A stretch of DNA of 32,591 nucleotides, taken from Leucothrix mucor. GTDB lineage: Bacteria > Pseudomonadota > Gammaproteobacteria > Thiotrichales > Thiotrichaceae. The DNA lies in assembly GCA_015663245.1 (NCBI GenBank), contig DQSN01000033.1, positions 1 to 32,591 of the forward strand, given 5' to 3'. This document shows, piece after piece, positions 24,561 to 32,591 of the stretch (its first letter is position 1; every line of letters begins with the position of its first letter). The notes beneath the pieces were generated by a model that was not told where the DNA came from, did not search any database, and saw nothing but the letters and a program-made list of their open reading frames with translations. A program made the position numbers and the translations under genes.

Positions 24561-25091
24561 ATGCCTCATACTCAAGATACAGCCCAGTTCAAGCCCCTCA
24601 ATATTGCTATATTAACTGTCTCAGATTCACGCGATGAAGCCAACGACAAATCGGGTAATATATTGGTTGACCGCTTAAAAGAAGCGGGACATATTCTCGC
24701 AGACAAACGAATTGTGGTTGATAATATTTACCAACTACGCGCAACAGTTTCCGATTGGATCGCTAATCCTGATATTCACGCCGTTATCACTACAGGCGGC
24801 ACTGGTTTGACAGGCAGAGATGTCACCCCAGAAGCCTTAAAAATCTTATACGACAAAGAAATTGAAGGATTTGGTGAGGTCTTTCGTATGATTTCCTACA
24901 AGCTTATCAGTACCTCTACCATTCAGTCCCGCGCTATTGCTGGCATTGCAAATGGCACGGTTATTTTCTCTCTGCCAGGTTCTCCTGGTGCTTGCAAAGA
25001 TGGTTGGGATGAAATTATTGGGCATCAACTCGACCTTCGTACCAAGCCCTGCAACCTCGTGGAAATGATGCCACGTTTCTTAGAAAAATAA
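24561..25091 (+). CDS. moaB: Molybdenum cofactor biosynthesis protein MoaB
   Basis: MoaB/MogA-type proteins adenylylate molybdopterin before molybdenum insertion. The 176-aa sequence carries the nucleotide/molybdopterin-binding signatures TTGGTGLTGRDVTPEA (78-93) and SLPGSPGACKDGW (137-149), plus the opening NIAILTVSDSRD. MoaB rather than MogA is suggested by length and by the GRDVTPEAL form, but the two are close. AGGAAG precedes the ATG. The gene follows moaD by 34 bases and is followed by moeA after 11 bases, consistent with one transcript. Confidence 0.92.
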   Translation: MPHTQDTAQFKPLNIAILTVSDSRDEANDKSGNILVDRLKEAGHILADKRIVVDNIYQLRATVSDWIANPDIHAVITTGGTGLTGRDVTPEALKILYDKEIEGFGEVFRMISYKLISTSTIQSRAIAGIANGTVIFSLPGSPGACKDGWDEIIGHQLDLRTKPCNLVEMMPRFLEK

Positions 25092-25102
25092 GGAAGATAA
25101 CA

Positions 25103-26356
25103 ATGCCCGACGAATCTAATGACAATTGTGATAACAAACAGAGTTTAATAACTGTTGATCAAGCATTAGAGTTACTGCTCAATAAATCAACGCTAATTGA
25201 AGAAACAGAAACAATTGAGCTGATTCATGCAGGTGGGCGTACTCTTGCTGAAGATGTCCGCTCTACTCTCCAAGTTCCACCGTTAGATAATAGTGCGATG
25301 GATGGCTACGCGATTCGTAGTTCCGATTTTGCCACCTCAAGAGAAGTTTGCTTACCCATCAGTCAGCGTATCTGTGCTGGAGAGGTCGGTACAGAACTAG
25401 ACTCAAATACTGTTGCACGTATTTTTACGGGTGCAGCCATTCCCGAAGGTGCTGATGCCGTCATCATGCAGGAACGCTGTGAAATTGATGATAACAAAAT
25501 GCTATCAAGCGGCCCTATTTCTGCTGGAACGAATGTACGAAAAGCAGGCGAAGATATTGCCACGGGTGATACCATCCTCAAAGCAGGTAACAAACTCAGA
25601 CCACAAGACTTAGGCTTAGCGTCCTCCGTTGGAGCCAATCAACTAACAGTTTATCGTCGTCTAAGAGTGGGAATATTCTTTACAGGTGATGAGCTACAAG
25701 AGCCAGGAACTCCTCTACAAGCAGGACAAATCTACAACTCCAACCGCTACACATTACGCGGACTGCTGGACAACTTAAATTGTGAAATAATCGATCTTGG
25801 CATTGTGGGCGACACCCTAGAAGCAACACGCGATGCAATGCTAGAAGCTGCTGAAAAAGCTGACTTAGTAATGACTAGCGGTGGTGTGTCTGTTGGTGAA
25901 GAAGATTATGTACGCATTGCCTTAGAGGAACTTGGACAACTCGAAATGTGGCGTATCAATATTAAGCCAGGCAAACCTTTGGCTTTTGGCAGTATCGGCA
26001 ATACTCCTTTCTTGGGTATGCCAGGCAACCCTGTGTCTGTCTTTGCTACTTTTTGTATTTTTGCTCGCCCTTATATTCTCAAAAAACAGGGTAACAGCAA
26101 TACTCAAGCTAATAGCTTTATGGTTCCTGCTGCATTTGACTGGAACAAAAAAGGCAGCCGCTGCGAATACTTGCGAGCAAGACTAGAGCAAAATTCAGCT
26201 GGGAAAACTATTATCAAACTCTACCCACACCAAGGTTCTGGAGTGCTCACCTCGACTAGCTGGGCAAATGGCTTGGTGATTATTAAGCCTTATGCCACCG
26301 TTAGCAAAGGTGATTTAGTAAAATTTATACCTTTTAGTGAGTTAAGTATTTATTAG
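25103..26356 (+). CDS. moeA: Molybdopterin molybdenumtransferase MoeA
   Basis: MoeA inserts molybdate into adenylylated molybdopterin, completing the cofactor used by enzymes such as NapA. The 417-aa protein matches E. coli MoeA (411 aa). It has LDNSAMDGYA (61-70), the RIFTGAAIPEGADAV loop (106-120), TSGGVSVGEEDYV (258-270) with the conserved acidic pair, IKPGKPLAFG (287-296), and GMPGNPVSVF (305-314). The ribosome-binding site GGAAG lies just after the moaB stop. It is the last gene of the cofactor unit; a diverged MITE arm begins 3 bases after its stop. Confidence 0.96.
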   Translation: MPDESNDNCDNKQSLITVDQALELLLNKSTLIEETETIELIHAGGRTLAEDVRSTLQVPPLDNSAMDGYAIRSSDFATSREVCLPISQRICAGEVGTELDSNTVARIFTGAAIPEGADAVIMQERCEIDDNKMLSSGPISAGTNVRKAGEDIATGDTILKAGNKLRPQDLGLASSVGANQLTVYRRLRVGIFFTGDELQEPGTPLQAGQIYNSNRYTLRGLLDNLNCEIIDLGIVGDTLEATRDAMLEAAEKADLVMTSGGVSVGEEDYVRIALEELGQLEMWRINIKPGKPLAFGSIGNTPFLGMPGNPVSVFATFCIFARPYILKKQGNSNTQANSFMVPAAFDWNKKGSRCEYLRARLEQNSAGKTIIKLYPHQGSGVLTSTSWANGLVIIKPYATVSKGDLVKFIPFSELSIY

Positions 26357-26359
26357 AAA

Positions 26360-26400
26360 CCTGTCTGACAATCCAATAAGCGACTACAAATCCACCTGAT
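26360..26400. repeat. Diverged arm of the CTAG-bounded MITE family
   Basis: By eye, 32 of 41 positions match the inner side of the right arm of the 11792-11958 MITE read on the opposite strand (from CCTGTCCGAG to CGCCTGAT). Here it begins CCTGTCTGAC, then AATAAGC, GACTACAAAT and CACCTGAT. The outer CTAGGAG is missing. A counterpart arm is not clear, although AATTGCAGGCTTTT (26442-26455) loosely resembles the AATTTGCAGTAGCTT block. This points to an old, decayed insertion between moeA and aroQ. Confidence 0.55.
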
Positions 26401-26542
26401 AATAGCTAGCACAAGTGGTGTGATAAGTGTAAACTCCGCAGAATTGCAGGCTTTTGTTGTTAACATCTTTTAAAAAATATTTTCATCTCTAACTCTCAAG
26501 ACACATCCAAGAATTATCATCCACTGCTAAGACTCAAACTTT

Positions 26543-26983
26543 ATGGCTAAAATACTTCTCTTAAATGGCCCAAATCTCAATCTACTTGGGCAGCGCGAAC
26601 CTGGACATTATGGAACACTATCGCTAGCTAATATTGAAGAAAATTTACGCCAGATTGCCACACAACAAAAACACGAGCTAGATTGCTTTCAAAGCAATGC
26701 CGAATACAAACTTATTGATAGAATTCATGCAGCACAGCTAGAAGCGGTTGAATTTATTTTATTCAACCCTGCTGCATTTACGCACACCAGCATCGCTTTA
26801 CGTGATGCTTTATTAGCGACCAAGCTACCTTTCATAGAAATTCATCTATCCAATGTATACAAACGGGAAGCGTTTAGACATCACTCCTACTTCTCTGATA
26901 TTGCAGAAGGTTGTATCGTGGGCTTAGGGCCTAAAGGTTATGAACTTGCTTTGATCGCCGCCATTGAAAAACTCGAAGCTTAG
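26543..26983 (+). CDS. aroQ: Type II 3-dehydroquinate dehydratase
   Basis: AroQ dehydrates 3-dehydroquinate to 3-dehydroshikimate in the shikimate pathway. The 146-aa protein shows [16 protein letters not shown] with Asn11, Arg18 and catalytic Tyr23, then [17 protein letters not shown] with Asn75 and His81. [17 protein letters not shown] follows with catalytic His101 and Arg112. These positions agree with the well-studied M. tuberculosis enzyme to within one residue. No strong Shine-Dalgarno sequence is seen. The aroQ-accB-accC order is common in gammaproteobacteria, and a 94-base gap precedes accB. Confidence 0.95.
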   Translation: MAKILLLNGPNLNLLGQREPGHYGTLSLANIEENLRQIATQQKHELDCFQSNAEYKLIDRIHAAQLEAVEFILFNPAAFTHTSIALRDALLATKLPFIEIHLSNVYKREAFRHHSYFSDIAEGCIVGLGPKGYELALIAAIEKLEA

Positions 26984-27077
26984 GATGCAGTATTATATTC
27001 CAAGCTCCAAAACAATAACTCTAAAAAATGCACTACTGAAAAAAGCAGTCATTTAGCTAACTAAATAGGAAAATCCA

Positions 27078-27527
27078 ATGGATGTTCGCAAAGTAAAAAA
27101 ACTCATTGAATTAATAGAAGATAGCGGCATTGCCGAATTAGAAATTGTAGAAGGCGAGGAGTCGGTACGTATTACTCGCTACAGCCCTGCTCCACCAGTT
27201 GCTGCTCCTTTAGTTGCCGCCGCACCTCCAGTGGCGGCAGTTGAAGCTGCTCCTGCTGCCGCAATTCCAGCACTCGCAGATGATGCAGTATCAGGTATTA
27301 CTATTGACTCCCCAATGGTAGGAACCTTCTATCGATCTTCATCACCCACTGCTGCACCCTTTTCTGAGATTGGGCAAAAAGTTTCTGTTGGCGATACCTT
27401 ATGCATTATCGAAGCGATGAAAATGCTTAATGAAATTGAAGCAGATAAGTCAGGAACCATTAAATCTATCCTTGTCGAGAATGAGCAGCCTGTAGAATTC
27501 GGTCAGCCTCTTTTCGTTATTGAATAA
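27078..27527 (+). CDS. accB: Biotin carboxyl carrier protein of acetyl-CoA carboxylase
   Basis: AccB carries biotin between the two half-reactions of acetyl-CoA carboxylase, the first committed step of fatty acid synthesis. The 149-aa protein has an N-terminal helical domain ([18 protein letters not shown]), an Ala/Pro-rich linker (about 37-68) and a biotinyl domain. The biotin site is Lys115 in [13 protein letters not shown]. The thumb stretch typical of bacterial BCCP ([14 protein letters not shown], 82-95) is present. AGGA precedes the ATG and the stop is 15 bases from accC, forming an accB-accC-prmA unit. Confidence 0.97.
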   Translation: MDVRKVKKLIELIEDSGIAELEIVEGEESVRITRYSPAPPVAAPLVAAAPPVAAVEAAPAAAIPALADDAVSGITIDSPMVGTFYRSSSPTAAPFSEIGQKVSVGDTLCIIEAMKMLNEIEADKSGTIKSILVENEQPVEFGQPLFVIE

Positions 27528-27542
27528 TAGGAGTTATTTTCC

Positions 27543-28886
27543 ATGATAAAAAAACTCCTAATTGCCAACCGTGGTGAAATTGCGTTACGCATTTTACGTG
27601 CTTGTCGAGAAATGGGCATTAAAACCGTTGCCATACACTCAACTGCTGATAGAGATCTAAAACACGTTCGCTTAGCAGATGAAGCCGTTTGTATTGGTCC
27701 ACCTAGCTCACTTGAAAGTTACCTCAACATTCCCGCCATTATCAGCGCCGCAGAAGTAACTGATGCCGACGCTATCCACCCTGGTTATGGCTTTCTCTCC
27801 GAAAATGCTGATTTTGCCGAGCGCGTAGAGTCCAGTGGTTTTATTTTCGTAGGGCCTACCGCAGACTCTATCCGCGTGATGGGCGATAAAATACGCGCTA
27901 AAGAAGCAATGGAAAAGTCAAACGTACCCTGCGTTCCAGGCTCTGAAGGTGCGATTCCTGATGATCCAGATGAAAGTCTCGCAATGGCGGAACGCATCGG
28001 CTACCCATTAATCATCAAAGCCACGGGTGGTGGTGGTGGTCGCGGCATGCGTGTCGTTTATGATTCATCTGATCTTGTTGAATCAATCGCATTGACAAAA
28101 ACAGAAGCGGCAGTAGCATTTAATAATGACGTTGTATTTATGGAAAAATTCCTACAAAAGCCACGTCATATTGAATTCCAAGTCTTAGCAGACACACATG
28201 GTAATGCAATCCACCTTTGCGAACGCGATTGCTCAATGCAACGTCGTAATCAAAAGGTAGTGGAAGAAGCTCCAGCTCCAGGCATCACCCATGAACAACG
28301 TAATACCTTGGGTAATATCCTTGCCAAAGCCTGTGTGGATATTGGCTATCGCGGTGCTGGTACTTTTGAGTTTCTCTATGAAAATGAGGAGTTTTACTTC
28401 ATTGAAATGAATACGCGCTTACAAGTAGAGCACCCTGTCACTGAATTCATTACTGGCGTTGATCTCGTCAAGCAGCAACTCCTCATTGCTTCAGGCAAAG
28501 AACTTAAAATCAAGCAGGAAGATATTGTCCCTAGAGGACACGCGATTGAGTGCCGCATAAATGCTGAAGATCCTGATACCTTTACTCCATCACCAGGCAC
28601 TATTCAAAGCTTCCATCAACCAGGCGGCTTGGGTGTAAGAGTCGATTCGCATATTTATGGTGGCTATAAAGTACCGCCTCATTATGATTCGATGATTGGA
28701 AAGTTAATTGTTCATGCCGATAATCGAGAAGCGGCTATCACTAGAATGGAAGGTGCTCTTACAGAAATGGTCATTCAAGGTATCAAAACCAATATTCCGC
28801 TACAACGCAGGATCATGGCTGATACAGTATTCCGCAAAGGTGGCGCAGCTATTGACTACTTAGAAAAGAAGCTTAGCCAAAAATGA
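27543..28886 (+). CDS. accC: Biotin carboxylase subunit of acetyl-CoA carboxylase
   Basis: AccC carboxylates biotin on AccB using ATP and bicarbonate. The 447-aa sequence aligns without offset to E. coli AccC (449 aa): Lys116, Lys159, the glycine-rich loop GGGGGRGM (162-169), Lys238, Glu276, Glu288, Asn290 and Arg292 are all present. ATP-grasp and the C-terminal carboxylase domain are complete. GGAG precedes the ATG. The stop overlaps the prmA start (ATGA, 28883-28886), so prmA is translated by coupling. Confidence 0.98.
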   Translation: MIKKLLIANRGEIALRILRACREMGIKTVAIHSTADRDLKHVRLADEAVCIGPPSSLESYLNIPAIISAAEVTDADAIHPGYGFLSENADFAERVESSGFIFVGPTADSIRVMGDKIRAKEAMEKSNVPCVPGSEGAIPDDPDESLAMAERIGYPLIIKATGGGGGRGMRVVYDSSDLVESIALTKTEAAVAFNNDVVFMEKFLQKPRHIEFQVLADTHGNAIHLCERDCSMQRRNQKVVEEAPAPGITHEQRNTLGNILAKACVDIGYRGAGTFEFLYENEEFYFIEMNTRLQVEHPVTEFITGVDLVKQQLLIASGKELKIKQEDIVPRGHAIECRINAEDPDTFTPSPGTIQSFHQPGGLGVRVDSHIYGGYKVPPHYDSMIGKLIVHADNREAAITRMEGALTEMVIQGIKTNIPLQRRIMADTVFRKGGAAIDYLEKKLSQK

Positions 28887-29776
28887 CCAACCCTCACTGG
28901 CTGCAAATAAATTGCCACTGCAATAAATCATTTCAAGATGAAATAAGTGATTGCATGGAGAGTGCAAATGCACTTTCTATTACGTGGCAAGATGCTGGTG
29001 ATACACCTGTTTTAGAACCATTACCAGGTGAAACTCCTTTATGGGATGATTTAATTATCACCGCATTATTTGCTGGTGATAGCGATATATCTAATTTACT
29101 AGCAACGCTTGAAGCCAATAAGCAGCAATGGCAAATCAGTAAAAATATAAGCGAAACCTTAGAAGATCAAAACTGGGAACGCGCATGGATGGAAGATTTT
29201 CACCCCATGCAATTTGGTAAAAACTTGTGGATTTACCCAAGCTGGAATGAAGTTCCCGAAGATGACAGCACCAAAATAATTCTAGATCCTGGCTTAGCCT
29301 TTGGTAGCGGCACACACCCTACTACCGCTTTATGTTTAGAGTGGCTAGATGCAAACCCACCTAAAAATTTATCTGTGATTGATTATGGTTGTGGCAGTGG
29401 TATTTTAGCTATTGCCGCAGCATTACTAGGCGCAGGAAAAATATTAGCAACTGATATTGACCAGCAAGCCTTAGTTGCGACAAAAGATAATATGCAAAAA
29501 AATCATATTGCTGATGAGGTAATCGCAACCTGTTTCCCTGAAGATTTATCAACAAAAGCTGTTGATCTACTCATTGCAAATATCCTATCTGGTCCTTTAG
29601 TTGAGTTAGCAGAAACCTTTGCGCAACTCACAAAAGTTGGGGGAAGTATTGTACTTTCTGGCATCTTAGAAGAACAAACTAGCGATATTAAACGAGCTTA
29701 TAAAAAATATTTCAGTCACATCAATGTTGCACAAAAAGGTGACTGGATTAGAGTCACGGGCATTCGCCACGCTTAG
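28883..29776 (+). CDS. prmA: Ribosomal protein L11 methyltransferase
   Basis: PrmA methylates lysines and the N-terminus of ribosomal protein L11. The 297-aa protein has an N-terminal substrate-recognition domain with [18 protein letters not shown] (95-112) and [15 protein letters not shown] (134-148). It also has the SAM-binding motif [16 protein letters not shown] (165-180), the acidic residue Asp191 in ATDID, and [11 protein letters not shown] (233-243). All match E. coli PrmA (293 aa). The gene is coupled to accC. The dus-fis genes that often follow prmA are absent, and the unit ends here before the glmM promoter region. Confidence 0.96.
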   Translation: MTNPHWLQINCHCNKSFQDEISDCMESANALSITWQDAGDTPVLEPLPGETPLWDDLIITALFAGDSDISNLLATLEANKQQWQISKNISETLEDQNWERAWMEDFHPMQFGKNLWIYPSWNEVPEDDSTKIILDPGLAFGSGTHPTTALCLEWLDANPPKNLSVIDYGCGSGILAIAAALLGAGKILATDIDQQALVATKDNMQKNHIADEVIATCFPEDLSTKAVDLLIANILSGPLVELAETFAQLTKVGGSIVLSGILEEQTSDIKRAYKKYFSHINVAQKGDWIRVTGIRHA

Positions 29777-29836
29777 AACAGCACAATATACCCCCCCTGA
29801 ACATCATAATCACCACGACCGAAAATCAGCCCGAAA

Positions 29837-29864
29837 TTGAGACTTATTTTATAAATGTTATACT
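29837..29864 (+). promoter_or_regulatory. Sigma-70-like promoter upstream of glmM
   Basis: TTGAGA (29837-29842) and TATACT (29859-29864) are 16 bases apart. The predicted transcript would have a leader of about 118 bases before the glmM ATG at 29989. I see no recognisable riboswitch or ribozyme in it. Another TATACT at 29892 lacks a correctly spaced -35. Confidence 0.5.
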
Positions 29865-29988
29865 CTTAAACATTGTTGCACTAGTACAAATATACTAATA
29901 GACCCTATAAGCATAGGTACTCTAGAGGCTGTAAAAATATTCATTTTCAGTCTCTTTAGCTTATCTACAACGTAAAAGAGTAATATCA

Positions 29989-31347
29989 ATGAGTAGAAAG
30001 TATTTCGGAACAGATGGCATTCGCGGGGAAATCGGCAAAGCACCTATGACACCAGATTTTGCCTTAAAATTGGGCTGGGCAGCAGGAAAAGTGCTAACAA
30101 AACAGGGGCACCCCTTAGTTGTTATTGGTAAAGACACACGTATCTCGGGCTATATGTTAGAAACTGCATTGCAAGCAGGACTCGTTGCTGCGGGCGTTGA
30201 TGTGCGTTTACTTGGCCCTATGCCAACACCTGCCGTCTCTTATCTAACTCGCACTTTTCGTGCTTCTGCTGGCATTGTTATCAGCGCATCGCATAACCCT
30301 TATCAAGATAATGGTGTAAAGTTTTTCTCTGCGGAAGGCACAAAGCTAGCCGATGAAGTTGAAGAAGAAATAGAAAGCTATTTAGAGCGTGATATTGAAA
30401 CCGTCAGCTCAGAAAAGCTCGGCAAAGTTATACGTGTTGAAGATGCTGGTGGGCGTTATATTGAGTTCTGCAAACGCGCCATCCCTACAGATACCTCCTT
30501 TGAGTCTTTGCGCATTGTGCTCGACTGCGCTAACGGTGCAACCTATCAGGTGTCACCTCATGTATTAACCGAGCTAGGCGCAGATGTTATTACTATTGCA
30601 GACAAACCTAATGGTATTAATATCAATCACAATTGCGGGGCTACTTCCCTCGACACACTCACTAAAAAGGTAAAACAGTACCGTGCAGATATTGGTATTG
30701 CACTTGATGGCGATGGTGATCGCTTAATGATGATCGATAATAAAGGTGAAACGGTTGATGGCGATGAAGCTATCGCAATTATTGCTCAGCACAAGCACCA
30801 AGAAGGCACATTAGGTAATGATGTTGTCGGTACATTAATGAGTAACTTAGGCTTGCAACAAGCAATCGAAAAAATGGGGATAAATTTTCATCGTGCAAAT
30901 GTAGGCGACCGTTATGTCATGGAGTTACTGCGTAAATATGATGGTGTTTTAGGTGGAGAAGGCTCTGGACATGTTATCGTGAGAGATCGTATACCTACTG
31001 GCGATGGCACTATCGCGGCCTTACAAATTCTACATGCAATGATTAGCAGCAAGAAATCACTGCACGAACTAAAACAGGTTATGAAGAAATACCCACAAAC
31101 TTTAAAGAATGTACGCATCAGCAAAGATGTTGATTTTGATAAAGACCCTGCAATTCAGGATGCTGTTAAAACAGCAGAAGCACAATTGGGCGAACGTGGA
31201 CGCGTATTACTTAGAGCCTCTGGCACCGAGCCACTAATTCGCGTAATGGTCGAAGGTGATGATCCTGACGAAACCGAGCATCTAGCAGAAAGTATTGCAA
31301 TGGTGGTCGAAAACATCTCAAAAGGGCATCGAAGAAGCACCGATTAA
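29989..31347 (+). CDS. glmM: Phosphoglucosamine mutase
   Basis: GlmM converts glucosamine-6-phosphate to glucosamine-1-phosphate, leading to UDP-GlcNAc for peptidoglycan and lipopolysaccharide. The 452-aa protein starts with the signature KYFGTDGIRGEIGK. The phosphorylated serine is Ser101 in ISASHNP, the metal loop is DGDGDR (240-245), and the sugar-binding GEGSGH and the C-terminal phosphate-binding RASGTEPLIRVM are present. The usual E. coli partner folP is not upstream. The gene has its own promoter and a strong terminator (31381-31412), so it is monocistronic. Confidence 0.97.
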   Translation: MSRKYFGTDGIRGEIGKAPMTPDFALKLGWAAGKVLTKQGHPLVVIGKDTRISGYMLETALQAGLVAAGVDVRLLGPMPTPAVSYLTRTFRASAGIVISASHNPYQDNGVKFFSAEGTKLADEVEEEIESYLERDIETVSSEKLGKVIRVEDAGGRYIEFCKRAIPTDTSFESLRIVLDCANGATYQVSPHVLTELGADVITIADKPNGININHNCGATSLDTLTKKVKQYRADIGIALDGDGDRLMMIDNKGETVDGDEAIAIIAQHKHQEGTLGNDVVGTLMSNLGLQQAIEKMGINFHRANVGDRYVMELLRKYDGVLGGEGSGHVIVRDRIPTGDGTIAALQILHAMISSKKSLHELKQVMKKYPQTLKNVRISKDVDFDKDPAIQDAVKTAEAQLGERGRVLLRASGTEPLIRVMVEGDDPDETEHLAESIAMVVENISKGHRRSTD

Positions 31348-31380
31348 ACAATTCCATACACTCCCTTCTTTTCCTTATTT

Positions 31381-31412
31381 AAAGCCAGTTACCTCCTGTA
31401 ACTGGCTTTTTT
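31381..31412 (+). terminator. Strong Rho-independent terminator after glmM
   Basis: AAAGCCAGTTAC (31381-31392) pairs perfectly with GTAACTGGCTTT (31398-31409) around a 5-base CTCCT loop, and the stem runs into six T residues (31407-31412). It starts 33 bases after the glmM stop and isolates the nap operon from glmM transcription. Confidence 0.95.
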
Positions 31413-31539
31413 ATGCACTTAATTATTAAATTATAATATTCGGAAATAGTTATACTTAATAAGTAAGCATGATACCCACATAAAAACACCTAATTGTTAA
31501 CATGAATCAATCTTTATCAACTTTTATACTGATATGCTC

Positions 31540-31553
31540 TTGATCTAAGTCAC
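31540..31553 (+). promoter_or_regulatory. FNR-like site upstream of napF
   Basis: TTGAT-CTAA-GTCAC matches the FNR consensus TTGAT-N4-ATCAA fully in the left half and at 3 of 5 positions in the right half. If it centres at -41.5, the start would be near 31588 and the -10 near CATAAA (31576-31581), an acceptable geometry for class II activation. nap operons are commonly controlled by FNR/ANR-type regulators. One imperfect site is weak evidence, so this is a suggestion. Confidence 0.4.
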
Positions 31554-31610
31554 AGATAGCACAAAATCTTAGCAACATAAATTCCTTATTTTATAGGCAA
31601 GGGTAGGCAT

Positions 31611-32123
31611 TTGAACCGACAAAAAAAGACATCACTCGAACTGTCTCGTCGCCAACTATTTGCGGGACGCGTTAATAAATCTCTCCCCTATCGCCCACCT
31701 TGGGCTGTCTCTGAATCAGTCTTTGATGACACTTGCACTAATTGTGGCGACTGCATAGAAGTTTGCCCAACTAATATCATATCTTTTGGACGTGGTCGCT
31801 TGCCCGTTATCGACTTCAGTCAAAATGAATGCACTTTCTGTGGACAATGCGAAGCAAGTTGCAAACCTAATGCCCTAGTAAAAATAGATCAACAAGCTGC
31901 TTGGAATCTTTCCATCGAGATTAGTAACGATTGTCTCTCTATAAACAGCATCACTTGTCGTAGTTGTGGTGATATGTGTGACAACGAAGCCATAAAGTTT
32001 CGCTTAGAAGTTGGCGGTAAGGCAATACCTATTATTTCGACTGACAAATGCACAGGCTGTGGCGCATGTATTGCTCCCTGCCCTAATCAGTCGATTAAAA
32101 TTACAAGGAAAACACTTCAATGA
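31611..32123 (+). CDS. napF: Ferredoxin-type protein NapF
   Basis: NapF is a cytoplasmic polyferredoxin linked to assembly of the periplasmic nitrate reductase. The start is TTG at 31611, with AAGGG seven bases upstream and no usable ATG in frame nearby. The 170-aa protein follows E. coli NapF closely: LSRRQLFAGR near the start and RPPWAVSES, then cysteines 42/45/48/52, 74/77/80/84 and 147/150/153/157 for three 4Fe-4S clusters. Extra conserved cysteines are 108, 116, 119 and 123. The stop overlaps the napD start (ATGA, 32120-32123). Confidence 0.94.
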   Translation: MNRQKKTSLELSRRQLFAGRVNKSLPYRPPWAVSESVFDDTCTNCGDCIEVCPTNIISFGRGRLPVIDFSQNECTFCGQCEASCKPNALVKIDQQAAWNLSIEISNDCLSINSITCRSCGDMCDNEAIKFRLEVGGKAIPIISTDKCTGCGACIAPCPNQSIKITRKTLQ

Positions 32124-32410
32124 CTATTTGTAGCTTAGTAATACAAGCGAAACCAGAATATATAGAGACTGTTTCCCAATCTCTCAAGTCAATGGAAGGT
32201 GTTGAAATACATGCACAAACTGATCAAGGAAAAATGATTGTTAGTCTTGATCACCCTAGCCGTAGCTATTGTGGCAATACCATGACTGAAATGACACGAA
32301 TTGATGGTGTGATGAGCGCCTCTCTGGTCTATGAATACCAAGAAGATCTAGAAGACGACGATACCCCGAATACGCCCATGCCCACTCACCTCGATGGAGA
32401 TATGAAATGA
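32120..32410 (+). CDS. napD: NapA signal-peptide chaperone NapD
   Basis: NapD is a small cytoplasmic chaperone that binds the twin-arginine signal of NapA and holds it until the enzyme has matured. The 96-aa product has the ferredoxin-like beta-alpha-beta pattern of the family: [38 protein letters not shown] and [16 protein letters not shown]. The acidic tail ([10 protein letters not shown]) is typical. It overlaps napF upstream and napA downstream by 4 bases each, so the three proteins are made in step. Confidence 0.93.
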   Translation: MTICSLVIQAKPEYIETVSQSLKSMEGVEIHAQTDQGKMIVSLDHPSRSYCGNTMTEMTRIDGVMSASLVYEYQEDLEDDDTPNTPMPTHLDGDMK

Positions 32411-32591
32411 AACTATCAAGACGCGCCTTTATAAAATCTCAAGCTGTCGTTGCCGCAGCGGCAACTGCTGGAGTCACACTACCATTAACTCAGTTGGCGC
32501 ATGCAAAATCAGACGGTGATGATGGGGATGTGCGCTGGGATAAAATACCTTGTCGCTTTTGTGGCACAGGCTGTAGCGTATTAGCAGGCAC
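32407..32591 (+). CDS. napA: Periplasmic nitrate reductase catalytic subunit NapA (5' part)
   Basis: NapA is the molybdenum (bis-MGD) catalytic subunit of periplasmic nitrate reductase. Only the first 61 codons are present; the window ends inside the gene. The start [19 protein letters not shown] is a twin-arginine signal peptide (SRRAFIK), with likely cleavage near AHA. Then come VRWDKIP and the first three cysteines of the 4Fe-4S site, CRFCGTGC. This N-terminal cluster with C-x2-C-x3-C is diagnostic of the family. The ATG overlaps the napD stop (32407-32410). Later operon members (napG, napH, napB, napC) cannot be seen. Confidence 0.95.
   Translation, partial: MKLSRRAFIKSQAVVAAAATAGVTLPLTQLAHAKSDGDDGDVRWDKIPCRFCGTGCSVLAG

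Noticed and set aside
26543-26983. AroQ variant residues (SNAEYK where SNxEG is the textbook form)
   Set aside because: I recall this form from other proteobacterial AroQ proteins and all catalytic residues are intact; not unusual.
1-32591. CRISPR array, tRNA/rRNA genes, phage or toxin-antitoxin modules
   Set aside because: No regularly spaced direct repeats, no cloverleaf or rRNA-like sequence and no phage or toxin-antitoxin protein signatures were seen on either strand.

Overview
The window looks like chromosomal DNA from an AT-rich gammaproteobacterium. The rsxABCDGE-nth string, accBC-prmA, a ParE of E. coli-like length, glmM and a periplasmic nitrate reductase operon are all typical of that class. 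Which lineage is less clear. The E. coli-type gene order, the nap operon and several uncharacterised conserved proteins would suit a free-living sulfur-oxidising or methanotroph-like group, but this is inference and no genus is assigned.

Layout. Positions 1-124 hold the right end of a transposable element and a 34-bp remnant of the same family. Positions 248-8947 are almost entirely minus-strand and dense: rsxA-B-C-D-G-E (Rnf-type electron transport complex), nth, a DUF1841 protein, a SlyB-like lipoprotein, then an MtaB-type tRNA methylthiotransferase coupled to a small lipoprotein. Positions 8948-11100 are sparse, with a small glycine-zipper lipoprotein, a strong candidate for a free-standing structured small RNA (about 9989-10093), and a DUF4124 coiled-coil protein. 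pyrE follows, then a complete 167-bp palindromic MITE, a YlqF/RbgA GTPase, an unusual pseudo-receiver protein, parE, a secreted glycosidase-like protein overlapping murI, and two 2-oxoglutarate/Fe(II) oxygenases interleaved with three uncharacterised proteins (19976-23695). The right third runs on the plus strand: a c-type cytochrome, moaD-moaB-moeA (molybdenum cofactor), aroQ, accB-accC-prmA, glmM with promoter and terminator, and the start of napF-napD-napA, with napA cut by the window end.

How the genes fit together. Several units are tightly coupled: TAATG or ATGA junctions within rsx, mtaB/lipoprotein, oxygenase/358-aa protein, accC/prmA and napF/napD/napA. The molybdenum-cofactor genes lie about 5 kb upstream of napA, a molybdenum enzyme. 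An FNR-like half-palindrome lies upstream of napF, in keeping with anaerobic control.

Most notable beyond ordinary annotation: (1) the small RNA candidate, which has its own promoter, a 9-bp closing stem, an exposed CCCTCCT segment and a terminator; (2) a MITE family with CTAG-bounded, near-perfect terminal repeats, present as one intact palindrome, one presumed parent end, one 34-bp remnant and one diverged arm; (3) the oxygenase neighbourhood, including a divergent promoter region with a dyad operator candidate; (4) a pseudo-receiver protein next to parE; (5) a second, short dyad repeat in two intergenic regions. All family calls come from reading the sequence; no database search was run.
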